Shown here: in pieces, positions 1 through 9,197 of the stretch
How positions within the stretch are numbered: position 1 is the stretch's first letter
Layout: the number at the start of each line of letters is the position of its first letter
Assembly (NCBI GenBank): GCA_020633555.1
Contig: JACKDL010000003.1
Coordinates: 62,001-126,000 of the forward strand
Reading direction: 5' to 3'
Source: Myxococcales bacterium
GTDB lineage: Bacteria; Myxococcota_A; Bradymonadia; UBA7976; UBA1532
DNA: 64,000 nucleotides
Program-made: the position numbers and the translations under genes
Notes under the pieces: generated by a model
Database searches by the model: none
Told to the model about the DNA's origin: nothing
What the model saw: only the letters and a program-made list of their open reading frames with translations

Positions 1-78
1 CGCTCGGCGCGGCGCGGCCCAGTAGCTGAAGAAGACCGCCGCGAAGAAGGCCAGGTACTCGACCTGCGAGAAGATCAT
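1..78 (-). CDS. MBOAT-family O-acyltransferase, N-terminal fragment
   Basis: Only the first 26 codons are in the window; the gene runs off the left edge. The peptide begins MIFSQVEYLAFFAAVF and continues with an aromatic, hydrophobic stretch. This is the usual opening of AlgI-like membrane-bound O-acyltransferases (short amphipathic start with N-S-x-E-F/Y-L-like spacing, then the first membrane helix). Its ATG overlaps the stop of the upstream gene in an ATGA junction, so the two are probably translationally coupled. AlgI-like proteins move acyl groups across the inner membrane to modify exported polysaccharides and typically work with an SGNH-type partner, which fits the neighbour. The call rests on few residues plus context. 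Confidence 0.62.
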   Translation of the reverse strand, partial: MIFSQVEYLAFFAAVFFSYWAAPRRA

Positions 79-1244
79 GGGGCCCCGCCCTGGCCCGGCG
101 GGCCCAGCGCGTCGCGGCCCAGCGCCGCGCCCGCGGGCTGCCCGGCGTCCAGCGCGGCCATCACCGGCGCGATGACCTGGGCCCCGATGCCCTGCGCCAG
201 CCGAACGCGCCCCTGCGGGCTGATCAGGTGGTGGCCGTCAAATCGGCCCGCACTGAAGTAGTCGGCGTCCACCAGCCCGTAGGCGGCCTTGGGCAGCAGG
301 AACACGGGCACGTTCAGCTCGGCGCCCAGGGCCATCATCTGCGCCCGGTAGGCGGCCAGCTCGCCCTGGCGGTACACCCCGGCGTACCAGTCCGACACCG
401 GGCCGTGCACCAGCGCCACGGCCACGCCGGCCGCCTTCAGCCGGGCCACCAGCGCCCGCAGGGCCTGGGTCTGGCGGCCGCCCACGTGCCAGCCGCGCAG
501 GTACACCGACGACACGGGCTGGGGCACCTGCGCCAGCGACTCGGCGCCCGCCGCGGCCTGGGCCTGCGTGTTCGCCACGGGGTCGTCGGCCGCGGGGGCG
601 GCGGGGGCCTGTGGGCGGGCCGGGGCCCCGGCCAGCAGGCCCAGCACCAGGTCCCGCAGCTTTACGCGCATGAGCTGCCGGCGGTGGGTGGTGGCGATGG
701 CCGACCAGGCCAGCGGCGGCTGCAGGAACAGGAAGGTGCGCGTGTCGTTGTCGGTGCCGCTCTCGAGGATGCGCGCGAAGAAGTGCCCCCAGCCCCACAC
801 ATCGGGCACCACCACCGAGTTGCGGTACCCGTCGTTCAGGTCCATGGGCCCCATGCCCAGCACCACCAGCCGGGTGCCGCCCGCCTTCAGCACGGCGTCG
901 GTCAGGTAGCGCCCGCTCAGGGTGTGCATGGCGTCGAAGGAGCCACCGTTGAAGGCCAGGTTGCGCACGGGGATCCCGGCGCCCCGGGCCAGATCCGCCT
1001 CGGCCAGCACCCGGAACCGCGAGGAGCCCAGCAGGATCACCGGCGCCGCGCCGGGCTCGGCGGCCTGCGCCTTCAAGGCCGCGGTGGAGGTGGGTTTCGG
1101 GTTGGCCTGGAAGGCCAGGGGCCGTAGCGCCAGATCCAGCAGCAGCAGAAGCAGCGCCGCGAGCAGGCCGGTGCGAAGCTGCCAGGCCACCGTCAGCCAG
1201 CGGCGAAGCGGCCCGCGCTGGGGCGGCGAGCGCCCAGTGTCCAC
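75..1244 (-). CDS. SGNH-hydrolase-like, membrane-anchored partner of MBOAT acyltransferase
   Basis: This is a 389-residue protein with a GTG start. It has one N-terminal membrane helix (about residues 22-42) after a basic segment, then a periplasmic domain. A GSSRFR motif near residue 73 provides the nucleophile-type Ser of the SGNH/DUF1574-like fold, followed by NLAFNGGSFD and VLGMGPMDLN blocks. Near the C-terminus DGHHLISPQG supplies the Asp-x-x-His-like pair. Proteins of this architecture are found next to MBOAT acyltransferases and complete O-acetylation of exported glycans such as alginate or cellulose. The ATGA overlap with the MBOAT start supports that role. The exact glycan cannot be told. 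A Pro/Ala-rich insert (about residues 208-236) is probably a flexible loop. Confidence 0.72.
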   Translation of the reverse strand: MDTGRSPPQRGPLRRWLTVAWQLRTGLLAALLLLLLDLALRPLAFQANPKPTSTAALKAQAAEPGAAPVILLGSSRFRVLAEADLARGAGIPVRNLAFNGGSFDAMHTLSGRYLTDAVLKAGGTRLVVLGMGPMDLNDGYRNSVVVPDVWGWGHFFARILESGTDNDTRTFLFLQPPLAWSAIATTHRRQLMRVKLRDLVLGLLAGAPARPQAPAAPAADDPVANTQAQAAAGAESLAQVPQPVSSVYLRGWHVGGRQTQALRALVARLKAAGVAVALVHGPVSDWYAGVYRQGELAAYRAQMMALGAELNVPVFLLPKAAYGLVDADYFSAGRFDGHHLISPQGRVRLAQGIGAQVIAPVMAALDAGQPAGAALGRDALGPPGQGGAP

Positions 1245-1358
1245 GGATCACCTGTGGGGTTGGAGGGTCGATCCGTACTAGACCACCGGGGCCCCGCCAG
1301 GGAAAGGCCCGCGGTGCGCAGGGCCCGGGCAGCAGCGGATCGCGTCGGCCGGGCGCCG

Positions 1359-1386
1359 GCCCGGGGGTCTTGTGGGCACCCCGGGC
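1359..1386 (-). terminator. Hairpin downstream of fbaB
   Basis: GCCCGGGG at 1359-1366 pairs with CCCCGGGC at 1379-1386 around a 12-base loop, 12 bases past the fbaB stop codon. Flanking GC-rich bases extend the stem with a bulge. There is no T tract, so this may be a weak or factor-assisted terminator or an mRNA-end stabiliser. Confidence 0.4.
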
Positions 1387-1397
1387 GCCGGCGGGGA

Positions 1398-2450
<1,053 letters not shown>

Positions 2451-2778
2451 GGTAGGTCCCCCTCGTTGGGATGGTCGGCGTGACGTCGGGCACGCCTATC
2501 GGTTGCGGCGCAGCATGCCTTGACCGGCGTGCCCTGACCACCCGCCCCGCGCGTCACCGACCTGTGGCATTGGCCCCGCGGGCTGCTACAGGGGTTTCTG
2601 GTCGGGTTGAGGGTCGCTCACGAAGGGACCGGCCGCCGCAGCAAGGCGGGCCGACGCAGGTGTGCGGGTGGCCCATCGAGGAGGCCCAACGCCGCTGAGG
2701 TGGCCGGCATCGAGCGAGCGGCGTTCAACTTGGCCGGATACCCCTGTAAGGTGCCCCGACGCATCCCTTGGAGCACCC
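2451..2778. promoter_or_regulatory. Divergent intergenic region with inverted repeat
   Basis: This is 328 bases between the divergent starts of fbaB and the FadL-type gene. Nothing in it looks coding. A 9-bp inverted repeat, GGGCACGCC (2488-2496) and GGCGTGCCC (2526-2534), lies just upstream of fbaB and could be an operator or leader hairpin. The FadL gene has a GGAG ribosome-binding site 7 bases before its ATG. No convincing -35/-10 pair was identified. Confidence 0.35.
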
Positions 2779-4185
2779 ATGACGCGACGGTCGACCGCAG
2801 CCGTCGCCCTCGCCACATGCCTGCTGGGCGGCGGCGCCTGGGCCAACCCCTTCTACGTGGGGCGGTACCGGGGGCTGGCCGGTGGGCCGGTGGACGAGAG
2901 CGGCTGGAACGTCTACTGGAACCCCGCCGGCATCGCCGAGCCGGGCGCCCGGGTGGCCCTGAGCCTGCAGGTGGTGGGGCGCCAGGGCACCTACGACAAA
3001 CCCGCGGAGCTGAACGGGATTCCGCCGGAGGAGGCGGCGGCGAACGCCGGCTTCAACGAGACGGGCGCCCTGGGCCTGCTGCCGGCCATGGCGGGCACCT
3101 GGGGCTGGGATCTGGGTGACTTCGTGCTGGGCGTGGGCGGCGCGGTGTTCGTGGCCCGCGCGGGCACGGCGAACTGGGCGAAGAAGCCCGGCGGCCCCGC
3201 GGAGTTTCCGGGCGCCTACGACGGCCCCCAGCGCTGGGCCACCATCAACACCTTCATGGCCATCGTGAGCACCGGCGTGGGGCTGGGGGTGAGCCACCGG
3301 CCCACGGGGCTGAGCGTGGGCGTCACGCCCGTGGCCAACTTCGCCACGCTGAGCACGGTGCGGGCCCGCAACCTGGACACCAGCGAGGACCTGTTCCAGC
3401 CCGACGGGCGGCTGAAGGAGGGGCGGATCCTGCTGGAGGACGCCACCGACATGGCGCTGACCTGGATCGCCGGCATGCGCTGGGACGCCGCCGACTGGTT
3501 CGGCCTGGGCCTCACCTGGCACGCCGGCCACACCTACGATCTGCGGGGGCGCGCCTACATCCAGGCGGGGGACGATCCCGAGCAGACCGTGGACGCCAAG
3601 GTGCCGCTGCCGGTGGCCCACACCGTCCGCGGCGGCCTGTGGGTGGCGCCCGTGGAGTGGCTGGTGCTGCGCCCCGAGTTCGAGTGGAGCAACTGGTCGG
3701 TGATGGACGAGCAGACCGCTGTGAACAACAGCCCGAACGATCCGGGCTACGGCGACGCGCTCATCCCCCTGGCCCGCGACTTCGACGACACCTGGGCGAC
3801 CAACCTGAAGCTGGACGTGTACGACCTGGTGCCTCACACCGTGGTGCATCTGGGCGGGGGCTACGAGACCGGGGCCACGCCCACGCGCACCCACGAGCCG
3901 GGCCTGGCCGAGGCCGACAGCTTCAACCTGGGCCTGGGCTTCAGCGTGGCCCTGCCCTACGACGTGGGGCTGAGCGTCAGCTACATCCTCCACCAGTTCA
4001 TGGACGTCACCGTCACCGACTCGATCCAGAAGCCCACCACCAACGGCACCTACACCGATCGGCGTCACTACCTGACGGTGGATCTGGAGTTCGCCTTCGG
4101 GAGCGATGACGACCGGGCGCCCTCGCCCTTCCCGCGGCGGGATCCCGGCGAGGTGGCGGCCCACGACGACGCGGAGGGCGAGTGA
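2779..4185 (+). CDS. FadL/OmpP1/TodX-family outer-membrane transport protein
   Basis: 468 residues from the ATG at 2779. I preferred this start to an in-frame upstream one because it follows a GGAG site and begins a clean signal peptide (MTRRSTAAVALATCLLGGGAWA, cleavage before NPFYVG). The mature N-terminus contains the family-typical NVYWNPAGIAEPG block, as in FadL-like proteins where N/P/A residues follow the hatch segment. The rest is alternating beta-strand sequence ending in LTVDLEFAF, followed by an unusual acidic tail of about 26 residues. FadL-type barrels admit hydrophobic substrates such as long-chain fatty acids or aromatics through the outer membrane. It is first in an operon with a lipoprotein, whose start overlaps its stop. 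Confidence 0.83.
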   Translation: MTRRSTAAVALATCLLGGGAWANPFYVGRYRGLAGGPVDESGWNVYWNPAGIAEPGARVALSLQVVGRQGTYDKPAELNGIPPEEAAANAGFNETGALGLLPAMAGTWGWDLGDFVLGVGGAVFVARAGTANWAKKPGGPAEFPGAYDGPQRWATINTFMAIVSTGVGLGVSHRPTGLSVGVTPVANFATLSTVRARNLDTSEDLFQPDGRLKEGRILLEDATDMALTWIAGMRWDAADWFGLGLTWHAGHTYDLRGRAYIQAGDDPEQTVDAKVPLPVAHTVRGGLWVAPVEWLVLRPEFEWSNWSVMDEQTAVNNSPNDPGYGDALIPLARDFDDTWATNLKLDVYDLVPHTVVHLGGGYETGATPTRTHEPGLAEADSFNLGLGFSVALPYDVGLSVSYILHQFMDVTVTDSIQKPTTNGTYTDRRHYLTVDLEFAFGSDDDRAPSPFPRRDPGEVAAHDDAEGE

Positions 4186-5306
4186 TGCGCGCGTTCGTGT
4201 TGACCTTGCTGGGCGCGCTGGCGCTGACGCTGGCCTGCGGCGAGAGCCCCCGCGACGACTACCAGGCGTGGCGCGGGCGCACCCGCAGCTACCGGGGCGA
4301 CGGGGGCGCCGGGCCGGCCAACCCCGACGGCGGCACCTACTCGGAGCTGGCCGATCTGCGCGGGCGCTGGCTGCTGAACTCGCTGCTGTTCGGCGGCATC
4401 GAGGTCGGGCTGCGGGTGGTGTTCGAGGCCGCCGAGGGCGAGACGAACGATCCGCCCCGCGAGCTGGTGGCCCGCATCTGGCTGTGGGACATGCCCGACG
4501 ACAGCGCGCCGCTGGTGACCACCACCGGCAGCCTGGACGACAAGGGCCGCTTCCAGCTCGTGGCCGATCCGCTCGACCTGCCCGGCAGCATCATCAACCG
4601 CGACGATCCGGTGCAGGCGGTGGTGATCCTGAACGCCCGCACCCTGGGCGCCGGCACGTGGTGCGGGGTGGCCGAGGGGAGCGTGCAGCGGCCCCTGACT
4701 CTGCCCCTGGAGGGCAGCACCTTCGCGGCCCTGCGCGACGACGACGACGAGGCCCGGCTGGATCTGAGCGACGTGCCCTTCCGCTGCCCCGACGACCCCG
4801 AGCCGCCCGCGCCCGACATGGGCGTGGAGTCGGACGCCGGGCCGGTGGAGCGGCCGGCCGCGCCCGACCTGAGCGGGGTGGGCAGCGCCTACGCCGATCT
4901 GACGGGCGACTGGCTGTTCACCGCCGACTTCGACATCCCGCTGCAGCTCTGGATCTCGCTGCGGGCCATCCCCGGCGCCGAGGGGGGCAGTCTGGATGGG
5001 GCTCTGCGCTCGGTGCGCGCGGCCCCCGGCGAGCCGGCGCTCGCCACCTTCACCACCCAGGTGGAGGCCGACGGGCGCTTCGAGATCTGGCTGCCCGACT
5101 TCACCCTGAGCGTGGGGAACCTGGCCATCGAGGCCGACATCTTGCTGGCCGCCGCCACCACCGGCGACGGCTTCTGCGGGGCGGCCGCGGGGGCCATCCG
5201 GTCGCCCGCGGTGTTCGCCCAGACCCTGGACGGGGTCACCTACCGCGCCATCCCGTGGGTGCCGGGCGAGTCCACGGCGGGGGCCCCCAACGCCTGCCCG
5301 GAGTAG
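4185..5306 (+). CDS. Lipoprotein with two duplicated domains, unknown function
   Basis: 373 residues. ATG 4185 overlaps the FadL stop (TGATG) and sits 7 bases after GGAGG; a GTG one codon upstream is the alternative start. The signal peptide ends in a lipobox (LALTLAC, then GES), so the mature protein is lipid-anchored. Two copies of a domain of about 120-150 residues are visible. Each opens with L-x-G-x-W-L (RGRWLLNSLL and TGDWLFTADF), has a G-R-F-Q/E strand, and ends with a Cys-Gly motif (GTWCGVAEGS and DGFCGAAAGA). A Pro/Asp-rich linker separates them. The fold is probably beta-rich. I do not recognise a named family. Its position between an outer-membrane channel and a membrane protein suggests an envelope role. 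Confidence 0.7.
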   Translation: MRAFVLTLLGALALTLACGESPRDDYQAWRGRTRSYRGDGGAGPANPDGGTYSELADLRGRWLLNSLLFGGIEVGLRVVFEAAEGETNDPPRELVARIWLWDMPDDSAPLVTTTGSLDDKGRFQLVADPLDLPGSIINRDDPVQAVVILNARTLGAGTWCGVAEGSVQRPLTLPLEGSTFAALRDDDDEARLDLSDVPFRCPDDPEPPAPDMGVESDAGPVERPAAPDLSGVGSAYADLTGDWLFTADFDIPLQLWISLRAIPGAEGGSLDGALRSVRAAPGEPALATFTTQVEADGRFEIWLPDFTLSVGNLAIEADILLAAATTGDGFCGAAAGAIRSPAVFAQTLDGVTYRAIPWVPGESTAGAPNACPE

Positions 5307-5309
5307 GCC

Positions 5310-5786
5310 GTGTGGTTCTATGTGGCGACGGCGCTCATCTTCACGCCGTCGCCCCTGGTGCAGTTCGTCAACGCCGAGGCCTGGGCCGTGTTCCTGGGGC
5401 TCGCTGGCGAGCGCCCGGCGGTGGCCGTAGGGCTGGCGCTGGGGCTGGCCCAGACCGCCGGCAACACCCTGCTGTACCTGTTCGGCGACAAGCTGCTGAT
5501 CCGGGTGGCGTACCTGCGCCGACTGATGGCCCGCCTGGACAAGGAGCGGCTGCGCGCCCGCGCCCCGCTTCTGCTGGGCGTGGGCTCCGTGGTAGGGCTC
5601 CCGCCGCACAACGCGATGTGCCTGGCGGCCCCCCTGGTGGAGGTGCCACTGAAGCAGATCATCCTGATCACCCTGGTGGGCCGCACGGTGCGGTTCACCG
5701 CCTTCTTTCTGGGGGCCCAATGGTTCGTGGACGTGCTGGGCATCAGCACCGAGTGGATCCCGGCCTGGCTGCGCGCCTTGGCCTGA
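5310..5786 (+). CDS. Small membrane protein with VTT/DedA-like domain
   Basis: 158 residues from a GTG with GGAG upstream. It has several hydrophobic segments (about residues 2-30, 36-56, 85-105, 118-145). The central part has a Gly-rich LLGVGSVVGLPPHNAMC segment followed by P-L-x-x-I-x-x-L-x-G-R-x-x-R-F. This resembles the G-x-x-P-G/P...G...R pattern of VTT (DedA/YqaA-type) membrane proteins, which act in lipid scrambling or membrane homeostasis. It is shorter than full DedA proteins (about 200 residues). The next gene starts inside its 3' end, suggesting coupling. Family assignment is moderate. Confidence 0.55.
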   Translation: MWFYVATALIFTPSPLVQFVNAEAWAVFLGLAGERPAVAVGLALGLAQTAGNTLLYLFGDKLLIRVAYLRRLMARLDKERLRARAPLLLGVGSVVGLPPHNAMCLAAPLVEVPLKQIILITLVGRTVRFTAFFLGAQWFVDVLGISTEWIPAWLRALA

Positions 5787-7282
5787 GTTTGGCCTTGGGC
5801 CTCCTGGGGGGCTGCATCCCGGCCGGCGGCGGCGGGGGCGACGACGGCGGGGTTGGCGGCGCGGTGGCGCTCGACGGCGGCGGTGCAGGCGGTCAGGGCG
5901 GTGCCGGCGGTCAGGGCGGTGCCGGCGGTCAGGGCGGTGCCGGCGGTCAGGGCGGTGCCGGCGGTCAGGGCGGTGCAGGCGGCGTCGGCGGGGCCCCGCC
6001 CTGCGAGCCCACCTGCGCCGGCCGAGCCTGTGGCCCCGACGGCTGCGGGGGGATCTGCGGCACGTGCGCCGCGGGGGTGTGCGTGGAGGGCCAGTGCCAG
6101 GCCGAGGGCTGCCCCGAGGGGCTCTTCGAGTGCGCCGGAGTGTGCACGCCGCTCATCGATGACGCCGACAACTGCGGCTCGTGCGGCACCGCCTGCGCGC
6201 GGCGGGCCGGGGCGGTGACCGAGTGCGTCGACGCCGAGTGCACCCTGAAGTGCCCGGGCATGGAGGGGCAGCCGGTGTCGGTGGACTTCCAGACCGATCC
6301 CGCCCACTGCGGCCGCTGCGGCAACGCCTGCCCCGGCGCCGAGGGCGGCGCCCCGCGCTGCGTGGACGGGGCCTGCGAGAACCCCTGCCCCGCGGGGCAG
6401 ATCCCGTGCGGCGGCCGCTGCGTGGATCCCACCTCCGACGCGCTGCACTGCGGGGGGTGCGGAGTGGCCTGCCCCACCGCCGAGGGCGGCGCGGCCCTGT
6501 GCCTGGGGGGCGAGTGCCAGTCGCCCTGCGGCGCGCGCACGGCCTGCGAAGGCGTGTGCGTCGACACCGACGGCGATCCCGACCACTGCGGGCAGTGCAA
6601 CAACGCCTGCCCCGGGGCCGTGGGCGGCGCGCCCGTCTGCGAGGCCGGCGCGTGCCAGAACCCCTGCCCCCGCAACCAGATCCCGTGCGCCGGCGAGTGC
6701 GTGAACCCCCAGACCGACGGGCGACACTGCGGGGCCTGCGGCGAGGCCTGCCCCGGCCTGGCCGGCGCGGTGGGCGAGTGCGTGCGCAGCACCTGCCAGG
6801 ACCCCTGCCCCGGGGCCCTGTACTGCGCCGAGGCGTGCTGGGACGCGGCCGTCGAGGATCGCCACTGCGGCGAGTGCGGCAACAACTGCAACGCCCTGCG
6901 CGGCCGGCTCCCCGCCGCCGACTGCACGGGCGAGCGCTGCCTGTACGGCGGCAACGACGGCTGCGACGGGGGGCGCTGCTACAACACCATCCAGACCTGC
7001 GACGGCGAGGCCCCCGCCGAGACCACCTGCACCGCCGTGTGCGCCGCCGCCGGCATGGTGTGCGAGGGCAACCGGGGGTGGCTGCGGATCTACACCGACT
7101 GCACCACGCTCAACCGGGGCTACCGCCTGGACGAGTTCCTGGCCTTCACGCCCCGCCCCATCGTGGGCTTCGCGATCTTTGCGGGCGGCAGCCTGAGCTA
7201 CTTCGAGGACTGCGACGCCCCCATCAGCCCGGGGCGCAACGACCTGCGCACCCAGACCATCTGCGCCTGCCACCAGCCCTGA
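5753..7282 (+). CDS. Cys-rich repeat lipoprotein with Gly-rich linker
   Basis: 509 residues if GTG 5753 is the start; this gives a short basic-hydrophobic signal ending in a lipobox (ALGLLGG before Cys), overlapping the previous gene by 34 bases. TTG codons at 5789 and 5795 are poorer options. After the lipid anchor comes a Gly-Gln-Gly-Gly-Ala-Gly linker encoded by tandem 18-base units. About six Cys-rich modules follow, each with H/N-C-G-x-C-x-x-x-C followed by P-G-A-x-G-G-A-x-x-C and a terminal G-x-C-x-x-P-C, plus an N-terminal CGPDGCGGICGTC block. This module type is typical of secreted myxobacterial proteins. The C-terminal ~110 residues form a different Cys-containing domain. Probably a cell-surface adhesion or structural protein; function unknown. 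Confidence 0.72.
   Translation: MDPGLAARLGLSLALGLLGGCIPAGGGGGDDGGVGGAVALDGGGAGGQGGAGGQGGAGGQGGAGGQGGAGGQGGAGGVGGAPPCEPTCAGRACGPDGCGGICGTCAAGVCVEGQCQAEGCPEGLFECAGVCTPLIDDADNCGSCGTACARRAGAVTECVDAECTLKCPGMEGQPVSVDFQTDPAHCGRCGNACPGAEGGAPRCVDGACENPCPAGQIPCGGRCVDPTSDALHCGGCGVACPTAEGGAALCLGGECQSPCGARTACEGVCVDTDGDPDHCGQCNNACPGAVGGAPVCEAGACQNPCPRNQIPCAGECVNPQTDGRHCGACGEACPGLAGAVGECVRSTCQDPCPGALYCAEACWDAAVEDRHCGECGNNCNALRGRLPAADCTGERCLYGGNDGCDGGRCYNTIQTCDGEAPAETTCTAVCAAAGMVCEGNRGWLRIYTDCTTLNRGYRLDEFLAFTPRPIVGFAIFAGGSLSYFEDCDAPISPGRNDLRTQTICACHQP
5891..5980 (+). repeat. Five tandem 18-bp repeats inside the Cys-rich lipoprotein gene
   Basis: The unit GGTCAGGGCGGTGCCGGC is repeated head to tail five times, with the last copy differing at one base (C to A). 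It encodes Gly-Gln-Gly-Gly-Ala-Gly and forms a flexible linker. Copy number should vary by slippage. Confidence 0.95.
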
Positions 7283-7303
7283 GCGGGCCGGGCGCCGCGG
7301 GGA

Positions 7304-7942
7304 TCAGGCCGCCTTGTCCTGCGAGAAGACGATGTAGCGGGGGTGGCCGCCCACGAAGGTCACCGGGCCGCGGTCGGCCAGCGTCTCGGTGATGTGGCGG
7401 TTGGTGAAGGCGTACAGGTGGTGGATGCTCGGCACCTTGAAGCGGTCGGGCACGGTGATGACCACCCGCCGGCCGGCGGCGGCCCAGAGCTGATCGTAGA
7501 TGGCCCACGGCTCGGCGAAGTGCTCCAGCACCTCCATGCACAGCACCACGTCGAAGCCGGTGGGCAGGGGCGCGCCACCCAGCAGATCGTGGACCTGCGC
7601 GGGGACGCCCGCTGCCTGTGCCGTCTCGACGGCCTTGGGCGACAGCTCCAGGCCCAGCACCCGGTGGCCCTGGGCCTGCAGGTGGGCCAGCACGGTGCCC
7701 CGGCCGCAGCCCACCTCGAGCACCGAGGCCCCGGCAGGGATGCGCTGGAGCGCAAGGCGCGCGCGATCGGTGATCCGACCGCCCTCGGCGGTGAAGTGAT
7801 CGTCGTAGAAGTCGGCCGAGTTGGTGTCGACGGGCAGGTTGAGCCGGTGGATGGCCTGCACCACCTGCCAGCGGGCCCACAGCGCGGGGTCGGACTGGCG
7901 AACCCGGGCCGTCCGCGACTTCAGGATCCGAATCAGCCCCAT
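7304..7942 (-). CDS. Class I SAM-dependent methyltransferase
   Basis: 212 residues from the ATG at 7942, which has GAGGGGG upstream. The SAM-binding motif I is VLEVGCGRGTVLAHL (about residues 73-87), followed by an acidic loop (GLELSPKAVE), motif II-like PTGFDVVLCMEVLEHF and a VVITVPDRF strand typical of Methyltransf_11/25 proteins. The substrate is not evident. The last residues (VGGHPRYIVFSQDK) resemble UbiE/COQ5-like or glycan/lipid methyltransferases in general shape only. It is convergent with the Cys-rich lipoprotein gene and divergent from the next lipoprotein gene, so it seems to stand alone. Confidence 0.82.
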   Translation of the reverse strand: MGLIRILKSRTARVRQSDPALWARWQVVQAIHRLNLPVDTNSADFYDDHFTAEGGRITDRARLALQRIPAGASVLEVGCGRGTVLAHLQAQGHRVLGLELSPKAVETAQAAGVPAQVHDLLGGAPLPTGFDVVLCMEVLEHFAEPWAIYDQLWAAAGRRVVITVPDRFKVPSIHHLYAFTNRHITETLADRGPVTFVGGHPRYIVFSQDKAA

Positions 7943-8039
7943 GCACGCCCCCTCTGCGCTTGGAGGCGCAGCAGACCACAGGGCCCGGCAGGCTTCAACG
8001 CACGTCGCCCCGACCCCGGCTTTCTGGCACCCTGCCCCC

Positions 8040-9197
8040 GTGCGCATCACACGATCCCTGCTGTTGTTCGCCCTGGCCCTCGGCGGCTGTGCCTGGGACG
8101 CCCCGCGGGAGGCCCGCGAGGGGTCCCTGCGGGCCGACGGGGCGCTGCCGCCCCTGGACCTGGGCCCCGGCCCCGATCGGGGCCCCCCCACGCCCGCTTG
8201 CGCGGACGACGTGCAGACCCTCTTCGGCGAAGACGGGGGCTGGGTGGGCGAGGGCCCGGTGACCCGTGAGGCGCCGCGGTTGCCGGTGGACTGTGGGGCC
8301 AGCGGCCGCGGGGCCGTGTTCGCCTTCCGGTCCGCCGAGGGCGGCGCCTGGCGGTTCAGCTCCGAGGGCTCGTCCCTGGTAGACACCGTGGTGAGCCTGC
8401 TGGCCGGCTGCGACGCCAACGCGCTGCTGCTGGCCTGCAACGACGACACCGACCGGGGCACCCAGGCGGTGCTCGAGGCCACGGTCCAGCCCGGCCAGCT
8501 CGTCTACGTCGTGGTCTCGAGCTTCGGGGGCGGCGAAGAGGGCCTCGCCCGGCTCGCCGTCACCCCCGTCGGCGCGCCCCTGCCGGGTGATCCCTGCGAC
8601 GTCGACGCCCCGGAGGCGTGCGGCGCCGCCCTGGCCTGCTGGTGGAGCGACGGCGCCCGGGTGCCGGTCTGCCAGGCGCCCCGGCCGCGGCAGGTGGATG
8701 AGCGCTGCGCCCCCGATGACCGCATCGGCCCCTGCGTCGACGGGGCCCTGTGCCTGGGCGAGGGGGCCGAGGCGCGCTGTGTGGCCGGGGGCGGGGGATG
8801 CCCCCCCGGCGTCGTCGCCGGAGATCTGGAGCAGTTCCGCCAGGGGGAGGCCCGCTGGGTGGTGGGCAGCGCCGACGTGCAGAGCGGCGGGGTGCTCGCG
8901 GCCTGCCTCTCGGGGGAACAGCGGCGCCACCGCATCTGGCGACTGCTCATCACGCAGGGCGGGCGCTACGTGTTCGAGACCCGGGCCCCGCAGCGGGACC
9001 GGGCGGTGGACACCGTGCTCGAGGTGGCGTTGGTCTGTGGGCCCGGCCGCGCGCTGGCCTGCGACGATGATGGCGGGAGCAGCACCTTCAGCCGCGCGGA
9101 GCTGGACCTGTCGGCGGGCATGGACGTCTTCGTGAAGGTCTCGGCCTTCGGGCCGGGCGAGGTGGGCGCCTTCAGCCTGGTGGTCACCCGCCAGTAG
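8040..9197 (+). CDS. Lipoprotein with two PPC-like domains
   Basis: 385 residues from GTG 8040, chosen because it gives a proper lipoprotein signal (MRITRSLLLFALALGGC). Two beta-sandwich repeats resembling bacterial pre-peptidase C-terminal (PPC) domains are visible. The first is about residues 85-180 (VDTVVSLLAGCDANALLLACNDD), the second about residues 290-383 (VDTVLEVALVCGPGRALACDDD). Each ends with a F/V-x-V-x-x-F-G-x-G-E motif. Between them lies a Cys-rich segment with C-x-x-G-x-x-C motifs. Such proteins are surface or periplasmic; no catalytic motif is seen. The gene overlaps the convergent gene at its 3' end by 14 bases. Confidence 0.75.
   Translation: MRITRSLLLFALALGGCAWDAPREAREGSLRADGALPPLDLGPGPDRGPPTPACADDVQTLFGEDGGWVGEGPVTREAPRLPVDCGASGRGAVFAFRSAEGGAWRFSSEGSSLVDTVVSLLAGCDANALLLACNDDTDRGTQAVLEATVQPGQLVYVVVSSFGGGEEGLARLAVTPVGAPLPGDPCDVDAPEACGAALACWWSDGARVPVCQAPRPRQVDERCAPDDRIGPCVDGALCLGEGAEARCVAGGGGCPPGVVAGDLEQFRQGEARWVVGSADVQSGGVLAACLSGEQRRHRIWRLLITQGGRYVFETRAPQRDRAVDTVLEVALVCGPGRALACDDDGGSSTFSRAELDLSAGMDVFVKVSAFGPGEVGAFSLVVTRQ

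Noticed and set aside
5891..5980. Tandem repeats as a CRISPR array or origin iterons
   Set aside because: They are contiguous 18-base coding units inside a lipoprotein gene, with no AT-rich region or replication gene nearby.
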